DNA of 32,241 bases, taken from positions 1 to 32,241 of the forward strand of contig CAIYTJ010000713.1 of NCBI GenBank assembly GCA_903929065.1. Reading direction: 5' to 3'. This document shows positions 1 to 9,378 of the stretch, piece by piece (position 1 is the stretch's first letter; every line of letters begins with the position of its first letter). Source of the stretch: an uncultured Bacteroidales bacterium (GTDB lineage Bacteria > Bacteroidota > Bacteroidia > Bacteroidales > Paludibacteraceae). Made by a program: the position numbers and the translations under genes. Below the pieces are notes generated by a model. It was not told the DNA's origin. It ran no database searches and saw nothing but the letters and a program-made list of their open reading frames with translations.

Positions 1-12
1 AAAAATCTCTTC

Positions 13-621
13 ATGGAAACACAGCAAGAATTAATAGTCAGTACGGCAAGTCACCTTTTTGAGCAGTTCGGTATCCGAAGTGTTTCGATTGATAATGTGT
101 GTACTGAACTACGAATTTCAAAAAAAACATTTTATACTTATTTTCAACAAAAAGAGGATTTAGTAGATGCTGTTTTGACTTATCAGCGAAATTCTAATTT
201 TGAGAGATACGACAAATTGTTCAAAAATAAAAATGCAATTGATTCACTAATTCTGATTATTAAAGAAATAAAGAAAAACGTTGAGCAGGAATCGCATCGG
301 ATTTGGTACGATTTAGCCAAATATTATCCAAGAATCAGTGAAAAGTTTGAAATGCAAAAACGAGAAACTATTCGGGCTGGATTTGAACTTAACTTGCGAC
401 AGGGAATTAAAGAAGGTTATTATCGGGAAGATTTGGATGTGGAATTGCTCTCTTTTTTTCATTCGATTCAATTGAAAAACAGTTTTGAGACAATGAATCA
501 GGATCTGAAGAAATTTTCACGAAAGAGATTAATTGATTTTTCTGTTGATATGATGATTCACTTGATTGCCAATGAAAAAGGACTGAAGTACATGGAAGAA
601 AACTATAATAAAGTAGATTAA
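13..621 (+). CDS. TetR/AcrR family transcriptional regulator
   Basis: This 202-residue protein has a TetR-type N-terminal DNA-binding domain. The helix-turn-helix lies at about residues 25-45, with the family-typical stretch SKKTFYTYFQQKEDLV at its end. The rest is a helical ligand-binding and dimerisation domain with no recognisable effector signature. The ATG at 13 is only 12 bases from the window edge, so its promoter cannot be judged. It lies 141 bases upstream of an RND efflux operon on the same strand. TetR proteins in this position usually repress the adjacent pump and are released by a pump substrate; that role is inferred here from position. The family call is secure, the target is not. 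Confidence 0.9.
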   Translation: METQQELIVSTASHLFEQFGIRSVSIDNVCTELRISKKTFYTYFQQKEDLVDAVLTYQRNSNFERYDKLFKNKNAIDSLILIIKEIKKNVEQESHRIWYDLAKYYPRISEKFEMQKRETIRAGFELNLRQGIKEGYYREDLDVELLSFFHSIQLKNSFETMNQDLKKFSRKRLIDFSVDMMIHLIANEKGLKYMEENYNKVD

Positions 622-703
622 GATTCATCAAATTAAAACTGTCATTCGTCGGGAAAAAATATCCATTCAACGATTTTATTATCATTATACAATTCAATAA
701 ATC

Positions 704-711
704 TAATTTTG
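704..711 (+). promoter_or_regulatory. Probable Bacteroidota -7 box before the efflux operon
   Basis: TAATTTTG matches the Bacteroidota -7 consensus TAnnTTTG and lies 51 bases before the TolC-like start codon. No convincing TTTG or TTG -33 element was found at the expected distance, so this is only a candidate. The pump genes may therefore have their own promoter in addition to any read-through from the TetR gene. Confidence 0.45.
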
Positions 712-762
712 CACAAACTTTAAAGAAATAGACAACTAAAATATTAATTACTAAAATTATTT

Positions 763-2112
763 ATGATTGTGAAACGACTAAAAAGAGAAATTGTATTGAT
801 GGCTGCAGTGATTTGTATGCTACCTTCAATCATGTTAAAAGCTCAGGACACCCTTGTGGTTTCCTTACCGAAAGCAATTGAGATTGCTATGAGCAAAAGT
901 CCGACAATAAAAGTGGCGGATAAAGAAATACTGCGGGTTGATTATTCCAAAAAAGAAAAATTTGCAGCGCTATTTCCTAGTATATCTGTATCCGGTGCGT
1001 ATCAGAGAGCTCTTAAAAAACAACGTATGTTTTTTTCAATTCCGGGATTTCCTGCAAATCCGGATGGATTTGAGGTAGGACAGGACAACACTTATAACCT
1101 TGGTTTATCTGCATCAATGCCAATAGTTTCTCCTACTTTGTGGGCAGCATTGAAAATGACCGAAACAGATGCACAACTCGCATTGGAAAATGCCCGCTCA
1201 TCAAAACAGGCATTAATTAATCAGATTTCAAAATCATATTATGCAATCCTGCTAACTCAGGATTCGTATAACGTAATAAAACGAAGTTTTGAAATTACGG
1301 CTGAAAACGCCAGAATTATTCAAAACAAATATAAACAGGGAACAGTTTCAGAATTTGAGTGGATAAGGGCAGATGTTCAGGTAAAGAATGCCAGTTCAAA
1401 TTTAGTTTCAGCACAAAGTGCTGTTAATATGAGTATATTACAGTTGAAAATTTTGATGGGAATCGATATGTTTACCGGATTGAAAGTGGAAGGAAGTTTG
1501 GCTGATTTTGAATCAAAAATGTATGGTGATGTTTTATCAATTGACACTACCACGTTAAAATCAAATTCTGATTTGATGCAATTTGATTTAAAAACTAAAC
1601 AGTTGAACCATGCTTTAAAAATCCAAAAAGCAGCATGGTGGCCTACTCTGGCAGCAAGTTTCAATTATGCTTACATGTCGATGGGAAATGATGGTGATGC
1701 AATGAAGTGGTTCCCAAATTCAACAGCAGCATTAAGTCTTTCAATTCCTGTTTTTCAGGGAGGATCCAGACTTTTTAAACAAAAGCAACTTGAGATTCAA
1801 ATGAATGAAATGAAAGATCAACGTGATAATCTTCGTCATAGCCTGGAATTTCAGGTAATTACATGTCTTGATAACATTAAAAAAGCCATGGAAAAGATTG
1901 CATCAAATAAAGAAGGTTTACGACAAGCAGAAAAAGGAGTAACTATATCTAAAAAGATGTATGAAATTGGTACAAGCACTTTTCTGGATTTTTCAAATTC
2001 GCAATTGGCATATGTTTCAGCAGGTTTAATGTACAATCAATCAATTTTTGATTATTTGTCGGCTAAGTCCGATTTGGAAAAACTATTAGGAAATGACTCT
2101 TTAAAAAAATAA
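763..2112 (+). CDS. TolC-family outer membrane efflux protein
   Basis: This 449-residue protein starts with a signal peptide: basic residues, then a hydrophobic stretch ending near residue 27 at LKAQ. The mature part shows the outer membrane efflux protein pattern, two related halves of long alpha-helical coiled-coil hairpins joined by short beta segments. It would form the outer membrane and periplasmic channel of a tripartite pump. The ATG at 763 gives a good signal sequence. The adaptor gene follows after 33 bases and the RND pump comes next, so the three genes form one operon in the order outer-membrane factor, adaptor, pump. Length is normal for the family. The exported substrate cannot be read from the sequence. 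Confidence 0.92.
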   Translation: MIVKRLKREIVLMAAVICMLPSIMLKAQDTLVVSLPKAIEIAMSKSPTIKVADKEILRVDYSKKEKFAALFPSISVSGAYQRALKKQRMFFSIPGFPANPDGFEVGQDNTYNLGLSASMPIVSPTLWAALKMTETDAQLALENARSSKQALINQISKSYYAILLTQDSYNVIKRSFEITAENARIIQNKYKQGTVSEFEWIRADVQVKNASSNLVSAQSAVNMSILQLKILMGIDMFTGLKVEGSLADFESKMYGDVLSIDTTTLKSNSDLMQFDLKTKQLNHALKIQKAAWWPTLAASFNYAYMSMGNDGDAMKWFPNSTAALSLSIPVFQGGSRLFKQKQLEIQMNEMKDQRDNLRHSLEFQVITCLDNIKKAMEKIASNKEGLRQAEKGVTISKKMYEIGTSTFLDFSNSQLAYVSAGLMYNQSIFDYLSAKSDLEKLLGNDSLKK

Positions 2113-2145
2113 ATTTTAGAAATAAAACAATTAAAAATTATACAA

Positions 2146-3159
2146 ATGAAACGAATGAAATTAGTTAGCATGTTGGTTTGTGCATTTGCAATTGGACTGA
2201 CATCGTGCAGTAAAACCGCAAAAACCGATACAAAAGTGGTTGAAATTGCGAATGTAAAGATTCAACAGGCAGTTATTAAGGATGTTGAACAAACTTATGA
2301 ATTGACTGCAACAGTACAACCACAGGACAAAAACAGTATTGCGCCTTCAGCTCCGGGTCGTATCCGTCAGATATTGGTGGAAGTAGGACAACACGTAAGT
2401 AAAGGACAAAAAATTGTTCAAATGGATGTTGCCAATCTTACAAACCTGGAAGTTCAGATTGACAATTATAAAAAATCGTATAAACGTGTTCAGGAATTAT
2501 TTAATGTTGGCGGAGCTTCTCAGCAAGATTTGGATAATGTAAAAATCCAGTTGGATATGGCTCAGACAAATTACAAAAATTTGACTGAAAATACCTATCT
2601 GTTAAGTCCAATAGATGGAGTGGTAACCGAACGTAATTATGACGCTGGTGATATGTATTCGGCTCAAAAACCGGTTTTGGTGGTAATGAATATTAATCCG
2701 GTAAAACTGGTGATTAATGTATCCGAAACTTTCTATGCACAGGTAAAAAACGGAATGCCGGTTAAAATTGGTGTTGATGTATATGGAAATGAGAAATTTC
2801 AGGGAAAGGTGAGTCTTATTTATCCTACTATTGATGAACGTACACGTACTTTCCAGGTGGAAGTGAAAGTTAGTAACAACAATAATAAAATCCGTCCGGG
2901 AATGTTTGCCCGTGTTCAGATGGAATTTGGAAAAATGAAACGTGTTGTTGTGCCTGATGTTGCTATTGTAAAACAAGCAGGCTCAGGAGCAAAATTTGTA
3001 TTTGTTTACAACAATGGTAAAGTTGAATACAAACAGGTAGAATTGGGCCGTCGTGACAATACTGAATTTGAAGTGCTTTCAGGATTGAATGCGGGAGATA
3101 AAGTTGTTGTAGCTGGTCAGTCAAAGCTGGTTGATGGTACTGAAGTAAAAGTAATTTAG
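2146..3159 (+). CDS. RND efflux periplasmic adaptor (membrane fusion protein), lipoprotein
   Basis: This 337-residue HlyD/AcrA-type adaptor has a lipoprotein signal with lipobox LTSC, which puts the lipidated cysteine at residue 21. The lipoyl-like half-motifs are visible around APSAPGRIRQILVEVGQ and again at LLSPIDGVVTERNYDAGDM. Between them is a short alpha-helical hairpin of roughly 45 residues. The beta-barrel and membrane-proximal domains follow, with the family-typical RPGMFARVQMEFG. The protein would be anchored in the periplasm and bridge the RND pump to the TolC-like channel encoded just upstream. It lies 33 bases after that gene and 64 bases before the pump gene. The short hairpin is common among compact Bacteroidota adaptors. 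Confidence 0.92.
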   Translation: MKRMKLVSMLVCAFAIGLTSCSKTAKTDTKVVEIANVKIQQAVIKDVEQTYELTATVQPQDKNSIAPSAPGRIRQILVEVGQHVSKGQKIVQMDVANLTNLEVQIDNYKKSYKRVQELFNVGGASQQDLDNVKIQLDMAQTNYKNLTENTYLLSPIDGVVTERNYDAGDMYSAQKPVLVVMNINPVKLVINVSETFYAQVKNGMPVKIGVDVYGNEKFQGKVSLIYPTIDERTRTFQVEVKVSNNNNKIRPGMFARVQMEFGKMKRVVVPDVAIVKQAGSGAKFVFVYNNGKVEYKQVELGRRDNTEFEVLSGLNAGDKVVVAGQSKLVDGTEVKVI

Positions 3160-3223
3160 TAGTTTAGAAGCTACTTAATTGATATAGAATAAATTATTAA
3201 TTGTAAATTATTAATTAAAGAAT

Positions 3224-6200
3224 ATGAGTTTATACGAAAGTTCGGTGAGAAAACCGGTAATGACTTCGATAATTTTTATCGCTGTAGTTATTCTGGGACT
3301 TTTCTCCTACAATAAATTGCCAATTGATTTGTTGCCAAAGATTGAAACTAACACCATTATGGTTATGACGACATATGATGGTGCCAGTGCATCTGATGTT
3401 GAAACAAATGTTACACGGCCGCTTGAAAGCTCTCTGAATACCGTTTCCAACCTAAAAAACATAAAATCAACTTCGAAGGAAAATCGTTCGATTATTACGA
3501 TGGAGTTTGACTATGGTTTGGATTTGAATGTGGTGACTAATGATATTCGTAATAAATTGGATTTGGTGAAGTCCTATATGCCATCCGGTGCAGGAAACCC
3601 AATTATCTTCAAACTTAGCACGGATATGATTCCGGTAATAATGCTTTCGGCTACGGCTAATCAAAGTTTACCGGCTCTTTACAAAATCCTGGATACAAAA
3701 GTTTCCAACCCACTGGCACGCATTAACGGTGTCGGCTCTGTGTCTATTAGTGGTGCTCCACAGCGTGAAATTCAGGTTTATGTTGACCCTATCAAGCTTG
3801 AAGCATATCACATGACTGTAGAAGCTCTTGCGCAGTATATCCGTATGGAAAATTTGAATACTCCGGCCGGGTCGATGGATGTTGGTAGTGACACTTATGC
3901 ACTACGTGTTGAAGGTCAATTTAAAGATCCTTCAGAAATGAATAAAATTGTAGTAGGAAATTACAATGGAAAAACTGTGTTTTTGTCGGATGTGGCTGTA
4001 ATCAGCGATAAACATGAAGAGCGCATGCAGGAAAGTTTTACCAATGGTGTTCAGGGTGCTTCCATTATTGTTCAGAAACAGTCGGGTGCAAATACAGTTC
4101 AGATTGCCAGAGACGTAAAAAAAATGTTGCCTGAAATTCAGAAAAGCCTTCCAACAGATGTAAAACTTACTATTATAAATGATACTTCCGACAATATTAT
4201 TCGTACTATTGACAGTTTGGCGGAAACGGTAATATATGCACTCTTATTTGTAATGATTGTAGTGCTTTTCTTCCTGGGTCGCTGGCGTGCAACGGTTATT
4301 ATCATTCTGACAATCCCAATTTCGTTAATTGCTGCATTCATTTATCTGGCTTTAACGGGTGGAACCTTGAATATTATTTCGCTTAGCTCCTTGTCGTTGG
4401 CAATCGGTTTGGTGGTAGACGATGCCATTGTAGTACTTGAAAATATTACTACTCATATTGAGCGTGGAAGCCGTCCAAAAACGGCTGCTGTAAATGGAAC
4501 CAATGAAGTTGGACTCTCAATTATAGCTTCTACGCTAACCATTATTGCAGTATTCCTTCCATTAACAATGGTTCCCGGAATGGCAGGTGTAATGTTCTCT
4601 CAACTTGGTTGGATGGTAACCATAATTATTACCGTGTCAATGATTTGTGCATTAACATTGACACCGATGTTGGCTTCTCAGTTATTACGCCTCGACCCGA
4701 AACGCAGTAAAGGGTTTAATACCGTTTACGGACCAATTGAACGATTGCTCGATAAACTGGATGAAAAATATGCGCAATTGGTTAACTGGGCAGTTCGTCA
4801 TAAATGGATTGTTATAATTTCAGCTTCTTTGTTTTTTATAACAAGTATTATACCGCTGGCAGTGGGATGGGTGGGAACTGAAAACTTCCCAGCTCAGGAT
4901 AGTGGATTTGTTTCTGCTGTTGTTGAATTGCCGGTTGGTACAAGAATGGAAATTACCAAAGATGTTTGCCAGAAACTCTATACCGATTGGAAAAAGAAAT
5001 ATCCGGAAATTGATATTATTAATTTTAGTGTAGGACAAGCAAGCAGCAAAAACATCTTTGGTTCATTGTTTAGCAAAAACTCAAGTAATGTTGGTACATT
5101 TACATTAAGGCTTGTGAATTTAAAAATGCGTACGCGTTCTGCATTTGCAATTACAGACAGCATACGAAATGATATAAAAGTTATCCCTGAGATTCGCAAA
5201 TCAACTGTTACCGCAGGTGGTGGTATGAGTATGATGGGTGGACAATCGACCCTGGATGTAGAAATTTATGGTTATGATTTTGCGCAAACCGATAAAGTTG
5301 CTGCAGAAATATCGAAACGGGTATCTAAAATTCATGGTTTAGCAAATACAACTGTAAGTCGTGAAGAATATACACCTGAATATCAGGTTGATTTTGACCG
5401 GGAAAAACTAGCTCTAAACGGTTTAAACATTGCTACTGCTTCTAATTATCTGAATAACCGAATCAACGGAATAACCGCTTCACTTTATCGCGAAGATGGT
5501 GAAGAATATTCAATTGTTGTTGGTTATGCACCAAAATACCGTCAGTCCATCGAAGATGTTGAAAATATTATGATTTACAACAACCAGGGACAAGCTATTC
5601 GAGTGAAAGATTTAGGAACGGTTGTAGAACGGTATACTCCACCTACTATCGAACGTAAAAACCGCCAACGTATCATTACAGTTTCATCAACTGTTTCAGG
5701 AACCACATTGGATAAAGCGGTAAATGATATTAAGGCTGAACTTAAGAAGGTAGATATTCCTTCTGATATTACAACTACCATTGCCGGTTCGTTCAAAGAC
5801 CAACAAGAATCGTTTGGAGATTTGGGTGCATTGCTTATGATTATTATTTTACTGGTATTTGTTGTAATGGCTTCGCAATTTGAATCGGTAACTTATCCGT
5901 TCATTATTATGTTCTCCATTCCGTTCGGAATCTCCGGAGTAGTATTGGCGCTATGGTTGACAGGTTCAACCTTTAATGTAATGACCTTTGTAGGTGTAAT
6001 TATGTTGGTAGGTATTGTGGTGAAGAACGGTATTGTGATGGTGGATTATATCAATCTGAACCGTGAACGTGGCAACGGTATTATCCGTGCGGTAGTTACC
6101 GGTGGTAAATCACGTCTTCGTCCTGTATTGATGACCAGTTTGACTGCCATCCTTGGTATGTTGCCGTTGGCAATGAGCCATGGACAAGGTGCAGAAATGT

Positions 6201-6370
6201 GGAAACCAATGGCTGTTACCGTAATTGGTGGTTTGACGGTTTCAACTATGCTGACTTTGATAGTTGTGCCAACAATTTATACATTGTTTGCTGCAAGTGG
6301 AGTGAAACGCCAGCATAAGAAACAGAAACGTCAAGCAATTGAAAAAGCAATGTCAATTGAAAACAAATAA
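3224..6370 (+). CDS. RND family multidrug efflux transporter, AcrB/MexB type
   Basis: At 1048 residues this is a full-length RND inner-membrane pump with two repeated halves of six transmembrane helices and large periplasmic loops. The proton-relay residues are present: the aspartate pair D399-D400 in TM4, within GLVVDDAIVVLEN, and K934-N935 in TM10, within VGIVVKNGIVMVDY. The N-terminus, ending in PIDLLPKIE, is typical of the hydrophobe/amphiphile branch rather than the heavy-metal branch, which would carry other charged motifs in TM4. The pump uses the proton gradient to drive drug-like substrates through the adaptor and TolC-like partner encoded immediately upstream. The PII-like gene follows after 12 bases. 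The substrate is unknown. Confidence 0.95.
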   Translation: MSLYESSVRKPVMTSIIFIAVVILGLFSYNKLPIDLLPKIETNTIMVMTTYDGASASDVETNVTRPLESSLNTVSNLKNIKSTSKENRSIITMEFDYGLDLNVVTNDIRNKLDLVKSYMPSGAGNPIIFKLSTDMIPVIMLSATANQSLPALYKILDTKVSNPLARINGVGSVSISGAPQREIQVYVDPIKLEAYHMTVEALAQYIRMENLNTPAGSMDVGSDTYALRVEGQFKDPSEMNKIVVGNYNGKTVFLSDVAVISDKHEERMQESFTNGVQGASIIVQKQSGANTVQIARDVKKMLPEIQKSLPTDVKLTIINDTSDNIIRTIDSLAETVIYALLFVMIVVLFFLGRWRATVIIILTIPISLIAAFIYLALTGGTLNIISLSSLSLAIGLVVDDAIVVLENITTHIERGSRPKTAAVNGTNEVGLSIIASTLTIIAVFLPLTMVPGMAGVMFSQLGWMVTIIITVSMICALTLTPMLASQLLRLDPKRSKGFNTVYGPIERLLDKLDEKYAQLVNWAVRHKWIVIISASLFFITSIIPLAVGWVGTENFPAQDSGFVSAVVELPVGTRMEITKDVCQKLYTDWKKKYPEIDIINFSVGQASSKNIFGSLFSKNSSNVGTFTLRLVNLKMRTRSAFAITDSIRNDIKVIPEIRKSTVTAGGGMSMMGGQSTLDVEIYGYDFAQTDKVAAEISKRVSKIHGLANTTVSREEYTPEYQVDFDREKLALNGLNIATASNYLNNRINGITASLYREDGEEYSIVVGYAPKYRQSIEDVENIMIYNNQGQAIRVKDLGTVVERYTPPTIERKNRQRIITVSSTVSGTTLDKAVNDIKAELKKVDIPSDITTTIAGSFKDQQESFGDLGALLMIIILLVFVVMASQFESVTYPFIIMFSIPFGISGVVLALWLTGSTFNVMTFVGVIMLVGIVVKNGIVMVDYINLNRERGNGIIRAVVTGGKSRLRPVLMTSLTAILGMLPLAMSHGQGAEMWKPMAVTVIGGLTVSTMLTLIVVPTIYTLFAASGVKRQHKKQKRQAIEKAMSIENK

Positions 6371-6382
6371 AAAAGAGAAATT

Positions 6383-6676
6383 ATGAAATCAATATTTATA
6401 TCATTCGATCAGGCTTATTACGATCAGGTTCAGGCTATATTATCCATCAACCATGTTCGTGGATTCAGTGGCTGGGAATCGGTTATTGGCCGTGGAAGCG
6501 TAACCGGCGAACCGCACTTTGGAACACATGCATGGCCGGCTTTGAATACTGCCATCATTACCATTGTGACTGATGAAAAAGTGAAACCAATTTTGGAAGA
6601 ATTGCGTGAACTCAATGCTACTTCCGAACGCATGGGAATCCGTGCTTTTGTATGGAACATTGAAGACGGAATGTAG
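6383..6676 (+). CDS. Small PII-like protein at the end of the efflux operon
   Basis: This 97-residue soluble protein has no signal peptide or membrane segment. Its predicted layout, beta strand, helix, strand, glycine-rich loop, strand, helix, strand, resembles the ferredoxin-like fold of PII nitrogen-regulatory proteins. The segment GRGSVTGEPHFGTHAWP occupies the place of the PII T-loop and nucleotide-binding region, and the C-terminus ends in RAFVWNIE. From memory, similar short PII-like proteins accompany RND pumps in other Bacteroidota. It starts 12 bases after the pump stop codon and a strong terminator follows, so it is co-transcribed with the pump. A role in sensing a small ligand or tuning pump activity is inference. 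It has no resemblance to a transport subunit. Confidence 0.65.
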   Translation: MKSIFISFDQAYYDQVQAILSINHVRGFSGWESVIGRGSVTGEPHFGTHAWPALNTAIITIVTDEKVKPILEELRELNATSERMGIRAFVWNIEDGM

Positions 6677-6678
6677 AA

Positions 6679-6713
6679 TCAGTTATCAGTTGACAGTTAA
6701 CAATTAACAGTCA
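6679..6713 (+). repeat. Five tandem 7-bp degenerate units
   Basis: Five consecutive heptamers fit the pattern WCARTYR: TCAGTTA, TCAGTTG, ACAGTTA, ACAATTA and ACAGTCA. They begin directly after the stop codon of the PII-like gene. The reverse complement of the same heptamer family recurs at 28056-28083. Confidence 0.7.
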
Positions 6714-6740
6714 AAACGTTTTTTCGTTTCTTTTGATTGG

Positions 6741-6782
6741 AATGCGCTTATTGATTTCAAAATCGATAGGCGCATTTTTTTG
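6741..6782 (+). terminator. Rho-independent terminator of the efflux operon
   Basis: A long hairpin begins with AATGCGC and ends with GCGCATT. Pairing, including two G-U pairs, continues through the whole inner part to a loop of about four bases. A run of T follows from 6775. It lies 65 bases after the PII-like stop codon and closes the efflux operon. Confidence 0.88.
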
Positions 6783-6826
6783 AAACTGAACAGATTATTA
6801 ATAATTTAAGATGGTGGATGTTGGAT

Positions 6827-6863
6827 AAAAAAATGCGCTTTACCAAGTTGGTTAAAGCGCATT
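6827..6863 (-). terminator. Rho-independent terminator downstream of ettA
   Basis: On the minus strand AATGCGCTTTA pairs with TAAAGCGCATT, with a short inner stem and a one-base bulge, and is followed by a T-tract (the A-run at 6827-6833 of the plus strand). It lies 53 bases past the ettA stop codon. Its outer stem shares the AATGCGC sequence with the oppositely oriented terminator at 6741. Confidence 0.85.
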
Positions 6864-6915
6864 ATTTTCTTATTACCGCTGTTAGGGCAGTTCACGATCT
6901 GTCCCTACGTGGATA

Positions 6916-8586
6916 TTAAACCATCAATTTTTTATAACGAATTCGTTTGGGACCTTCGTCACCAAGGCGCATTTTCTTGTTTTCTTCATATTCGGAGTAC
7001 GAACCTTCGAACACAAATACTTCTGAATTGCCTTCGAAAGCGATAATATGGGTGCAAATCCGGTCGAGGAACCAGCGGTCGTGACTGATAACCACGGCAC
7101 ATCCTGCAAAGGCTTCGAGACCTTCTTCCAGCGCACGGAGGGTATTTACGTCAATATCGTTGGTTGGCTCATCAAGAAGTAATACATTAGCTTCCGATTT
7201 GAGCGTGATAGCCAAATGCAAACGGTTTCGTTCACCACCCGACAGCACCCCGCAGAGTTTTTCCTGATCGCCACCGGCAAAGTTGAAGCGCGAAAGGTAA
7301 GCACGGGCATTAATTTCTTTTCCACCTACGCGAATGTATTCTGTACCTCCTGAAACCACCTGATAAACGGTTTTCTCAGGGTCAATATCGGCATGACTTT
7401 GATCAACATAACCAATTTTTACGGTTTCACCCATTTCAAATGTTCCTTTGTCGGCTTTTTCAATGCCCATCATCATGCGGAATAATGTGGTTTTACCGGC
7501 ACCATTAGGTCCGATAATGCCTACAATTCCGTTTGGCGGAAGCATGAAGTTCAGGTTGTCGAACAACAGTTTATCTCCAAATGCTTTAGAAACAGCGATA
7601 GATTCAACCACCTTATTCCCCAATCGTGGTCCATTCGGTATAAAAAGTTCGAGCTTTTCTTCTTTCTCGCGCTGATCTTCGTTTATCAACTTGTCATAAG
7701 CTTCCAAACGGGCTTTTCCTTTAGCATGACGGGCTTTCGGAGCCATGTGCACCCATTCCAACTCACGTTCAAGAGTTTTGCGGCGCTTGCTGGCTTGCTT
7801 TTCTTCGCCTGCCATGCGTGCCGTTTTTTGTTCGAGCCACGAAGTATAGTTTCCTTTCCATGGAATACCTTCACCACGGTCGAGTTCGAGAATCCAGCCC
7901 GAAACATTGTCGAGGAAGTAGCGGTCGTGGGTAATGGCAATTACCGTTCCGGCATATTGTTGCAAATGATGTTCGAGCCATTCAACCGATTCGGCATCGA
8001 GGTGGTTGGTTGGCTCATCGAGCAATAAAATATCCGGATTACGAAGCAACAAGCGACAAAGTGCCACCCGGCGACGTTCACCTCCCGAGAGATTTTCAAT
8101 CATCCAGTCTTCGGGCGGACAGCGCAACGCGTCCATGGCGCGTTCCAGTTTATTATCGAGATTCCACGCATCGGCATGGTCGAGTAATTCCTGCAATTCA
8201 CCCTGACGGGCAATAAGTTTATCGAAATCGGCTTCCGGATCGGCAAATTGTTCGTTGATTTTGTCGTACTCGGCTATCATATCCACAATTTCCTGCACGC
8301 CTTCCTGCACAATTTCCTTTACGGTTTTGGTTGGGTCGAGTTTTGGGTCTTGTTCCAGATAACCAACCGAATAACCGGGTGAGAAAACCACTTCTCCATC
8401 GAAGCTTTTTTCAACTCCCGCAATGATTTTGAGCAAAGTTGATTTACCGGAACCATTCAAACCGATAATACCGATTTTAGCTCCGTAGAAAAACGAAAGG
8501 TAAATGTTGTTCAATACTTTTTTTTGTGGAGGAAACGTCTTGCTGATGCCTACCATCGAGAAAATTACTTTTTTATCGTCGGCCAT
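6916..8586 (-). CDS. ettA: Energy-dependent translational throttle protein EttA (ABC-F)
   Basis: This is a soluble twin-ATPase ABC-F protein of 556 residues, close to the 555 of E. coli EttA. The first ATPase has Walker [10 protein letters not shown], signature [11 protein letters not shown] and Walker [12 protein letters not shown]. The second has [21 protein letters not shown] and [11 protein letters not shown]. The arm-containing insertion and the linker between the domains carry the charged helices typical of EttA, and the C-terminus ends in the EttA-like RIRYKKL. EttA binds the ribosomal E site and gates translation elongation according to the ATP/ADP ratio. The chosen start is the ATG at 8586, giving MADDKKVIF. 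An in-frame TTG at 8625 lies inside the promoter -7 box and is not the start. The gene is transcribed alone. Confidence 0.95.
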   Translation of the reverse strand: MADDKKVIFSMVGISKTFPPQKKVLNNIYLSFFYGAKIGIIGLNGSGKSTLLKIIAGVEKSFDGEVVFSPGYSVGYLEQDPKLDPTKTVKEIVQEGVQEIVDMIAEYDKINEQFADPEADFDKLIARQGELQELLDHADAWNLDNKLERAMDALRCPPEDWMIENLSGGERRRVALCRLLLRNPDILLLDEPTNHLDAESVEWLEHHLQQYAGTVIAITHDRYFLDNVSGWILELDRGEGIPWKGNYTSWLEQKTARMAGEEKQASKRRKTLERELEWVHMAPKARHAKGKARLEAYDKLINEDQREKEEKLELFIPNGPRLGNKVVESIAVSKAFGDKLLFDNLNFMLPPNGIVGIIGPNGAGKTTLFRMMMGIEKADKGTFEMGETVKIGYVDQSHADIDPEKTVYQVVSGGTEYIRVGGKEINARAYLSRFNFAGGDQEKLCGVLSGGERNRLHLAITLKSEANVLLLDEPTNDIDVNTLRALEEGLEAFAGCAVVISHDRWFLDRICTHIIAFEGNSEVFVFEGSYSEYEENKKMRLGDEGPKRIRYKKLMV

Positions 8587-8622
8587 AATACTATTTACGA
8601 TTTTTGATTTTAAATTGGAATG

Positions 8623-8630
8623 CAAAGATA
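8623..8630 (-). promoter_or_regulatory. Probable -7 box of ettA
   Basis: TATCTTTG on the minus strand matches TAnnTTTG exactly and lies 36 bases before the ettA ATG at 8586. No clear -33 element was found. Its TTG is the codon that an automatic caller would take as an upstream start. Confidence 0.6.
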
Positions 8631-8756
8631 CAAAGAAAGAGGGAACTGGAAAATGGGCTAATTTGTCACAGTATCTTAAAAAGAAAGTAAGAATGCCTTA
8701 TTAAAGTCATTCTATCATGTTGAATTTTTAAAAGTTGAAATCAGATTTATTATTGG

Positions 8757-9116
8757 TTAATCCAGACGTGGTTCTTTATGAGTAAGCAGTAGGATTACCA
8801 AAGCAATTACACCAAACATAAGCGGACCTGGAATCATGGCATATTGTGCAACGCGAATATGCGTGGCAATGGCAACAAGCGTCCAAATAAAAATGCCATA
8901 AATGGTGAGATGACGAAAACGCGGCAATAAGATTAATGCAAATCCAAACGCTATTTCAGAAAGTCCGATAGGGAAACGAAACCAAAGCGGATAACCCCAG
9001 CTAGCCAAATTTTTCAGTTGCATTTCAATACCAATTACTTTTGTAACCCCTGATGCAAGAAATGCAAGGGCTAATAAGCCTGCCAATACCCAGGCGATGA
9101 TGTCTTTTGTTTTCAT
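8757..9116 (-). CDS. DoxX family membrane protein
   Basis: This 119-residue protein has four predicted membrane helices, at about residues 8-26, 45-64, 70-88 and 96-112. It has the DoxX-like opening pattern LAFLASGVTKVIG, followed by a loop and the second helix, LSEIAFGFALILLP. Members of this broad family are small inner-membrane proteins, some linked to thiosulfate:quinone oxidoreductase or oxidative-stress complexes, but most have no defined activity. It starts at the ATG at 9116. It is separated from ettA by 126 bases and from the carotenoid-type operon by 262 bases, so it is probably its own unit. No TAnnTTTG promoter was found upstream on the minus strand. Confidence 0.8.
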   Translation of the reverse strand: MKTKDIIAWVLAGLLALAFLASGVTKVIGIEMQLKNLASWGYPLWFRFPIGLSEIAFGFALILLPRFRHLTIYGIFIWTLVAIATHIRVAQYAMIPGPLMFGVIALVILLLTHKEPRLD

Positions 9117-9280
9117 TTTATTTAAAGTTTATAATTATCTTCTTTATGTTGCTTTTGGCAGTGCTTGTATTTACAACTAAATTGTCGGTTATTGCATCAT
9201 ACTTTTGTTATCTTAAATTATACAACTCATTTAAAGTATTCTTTGTTCACAAGACTGTTATAAAAGAGGTCTAAAAAAGT

Positions 9281-9345
9281 CCCGCAAATTAAGTGAATCA
9301 ATGCGTACAATAATAAATTCTGCAATAATTAACGAAATTAGCGGG
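9281..9345 (-). terminator. Weak terminator candidate after the carotenoid operon
   Basis: An inverted repeat of 10-base arms, matching in 9 of 10 positions, lies at 9281-9290 and 9336-9345. The minus strand has a T-run just beyond it. The loop is 45 bases, so it is a poor classical terminator. It is listed because nothing better follows the crtB-like gene. Confidence 0.25.
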
Positions 9346-9378
9346 AAATAATAAAAACCATGAAATTTAAAAGCTTCG

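Noticed and set aside
7726-8028. 100-codon plus-strand open frame inside ettA
   Set aside because: Antisense to conserved ABC-F sequence with no supporting features.
9200-9207. TACTTTTG, a plus-strand match to the -7 box
   Set aside because: No plus-strand gene follows; a single short match is expected by chance in A+T-rich DNA.
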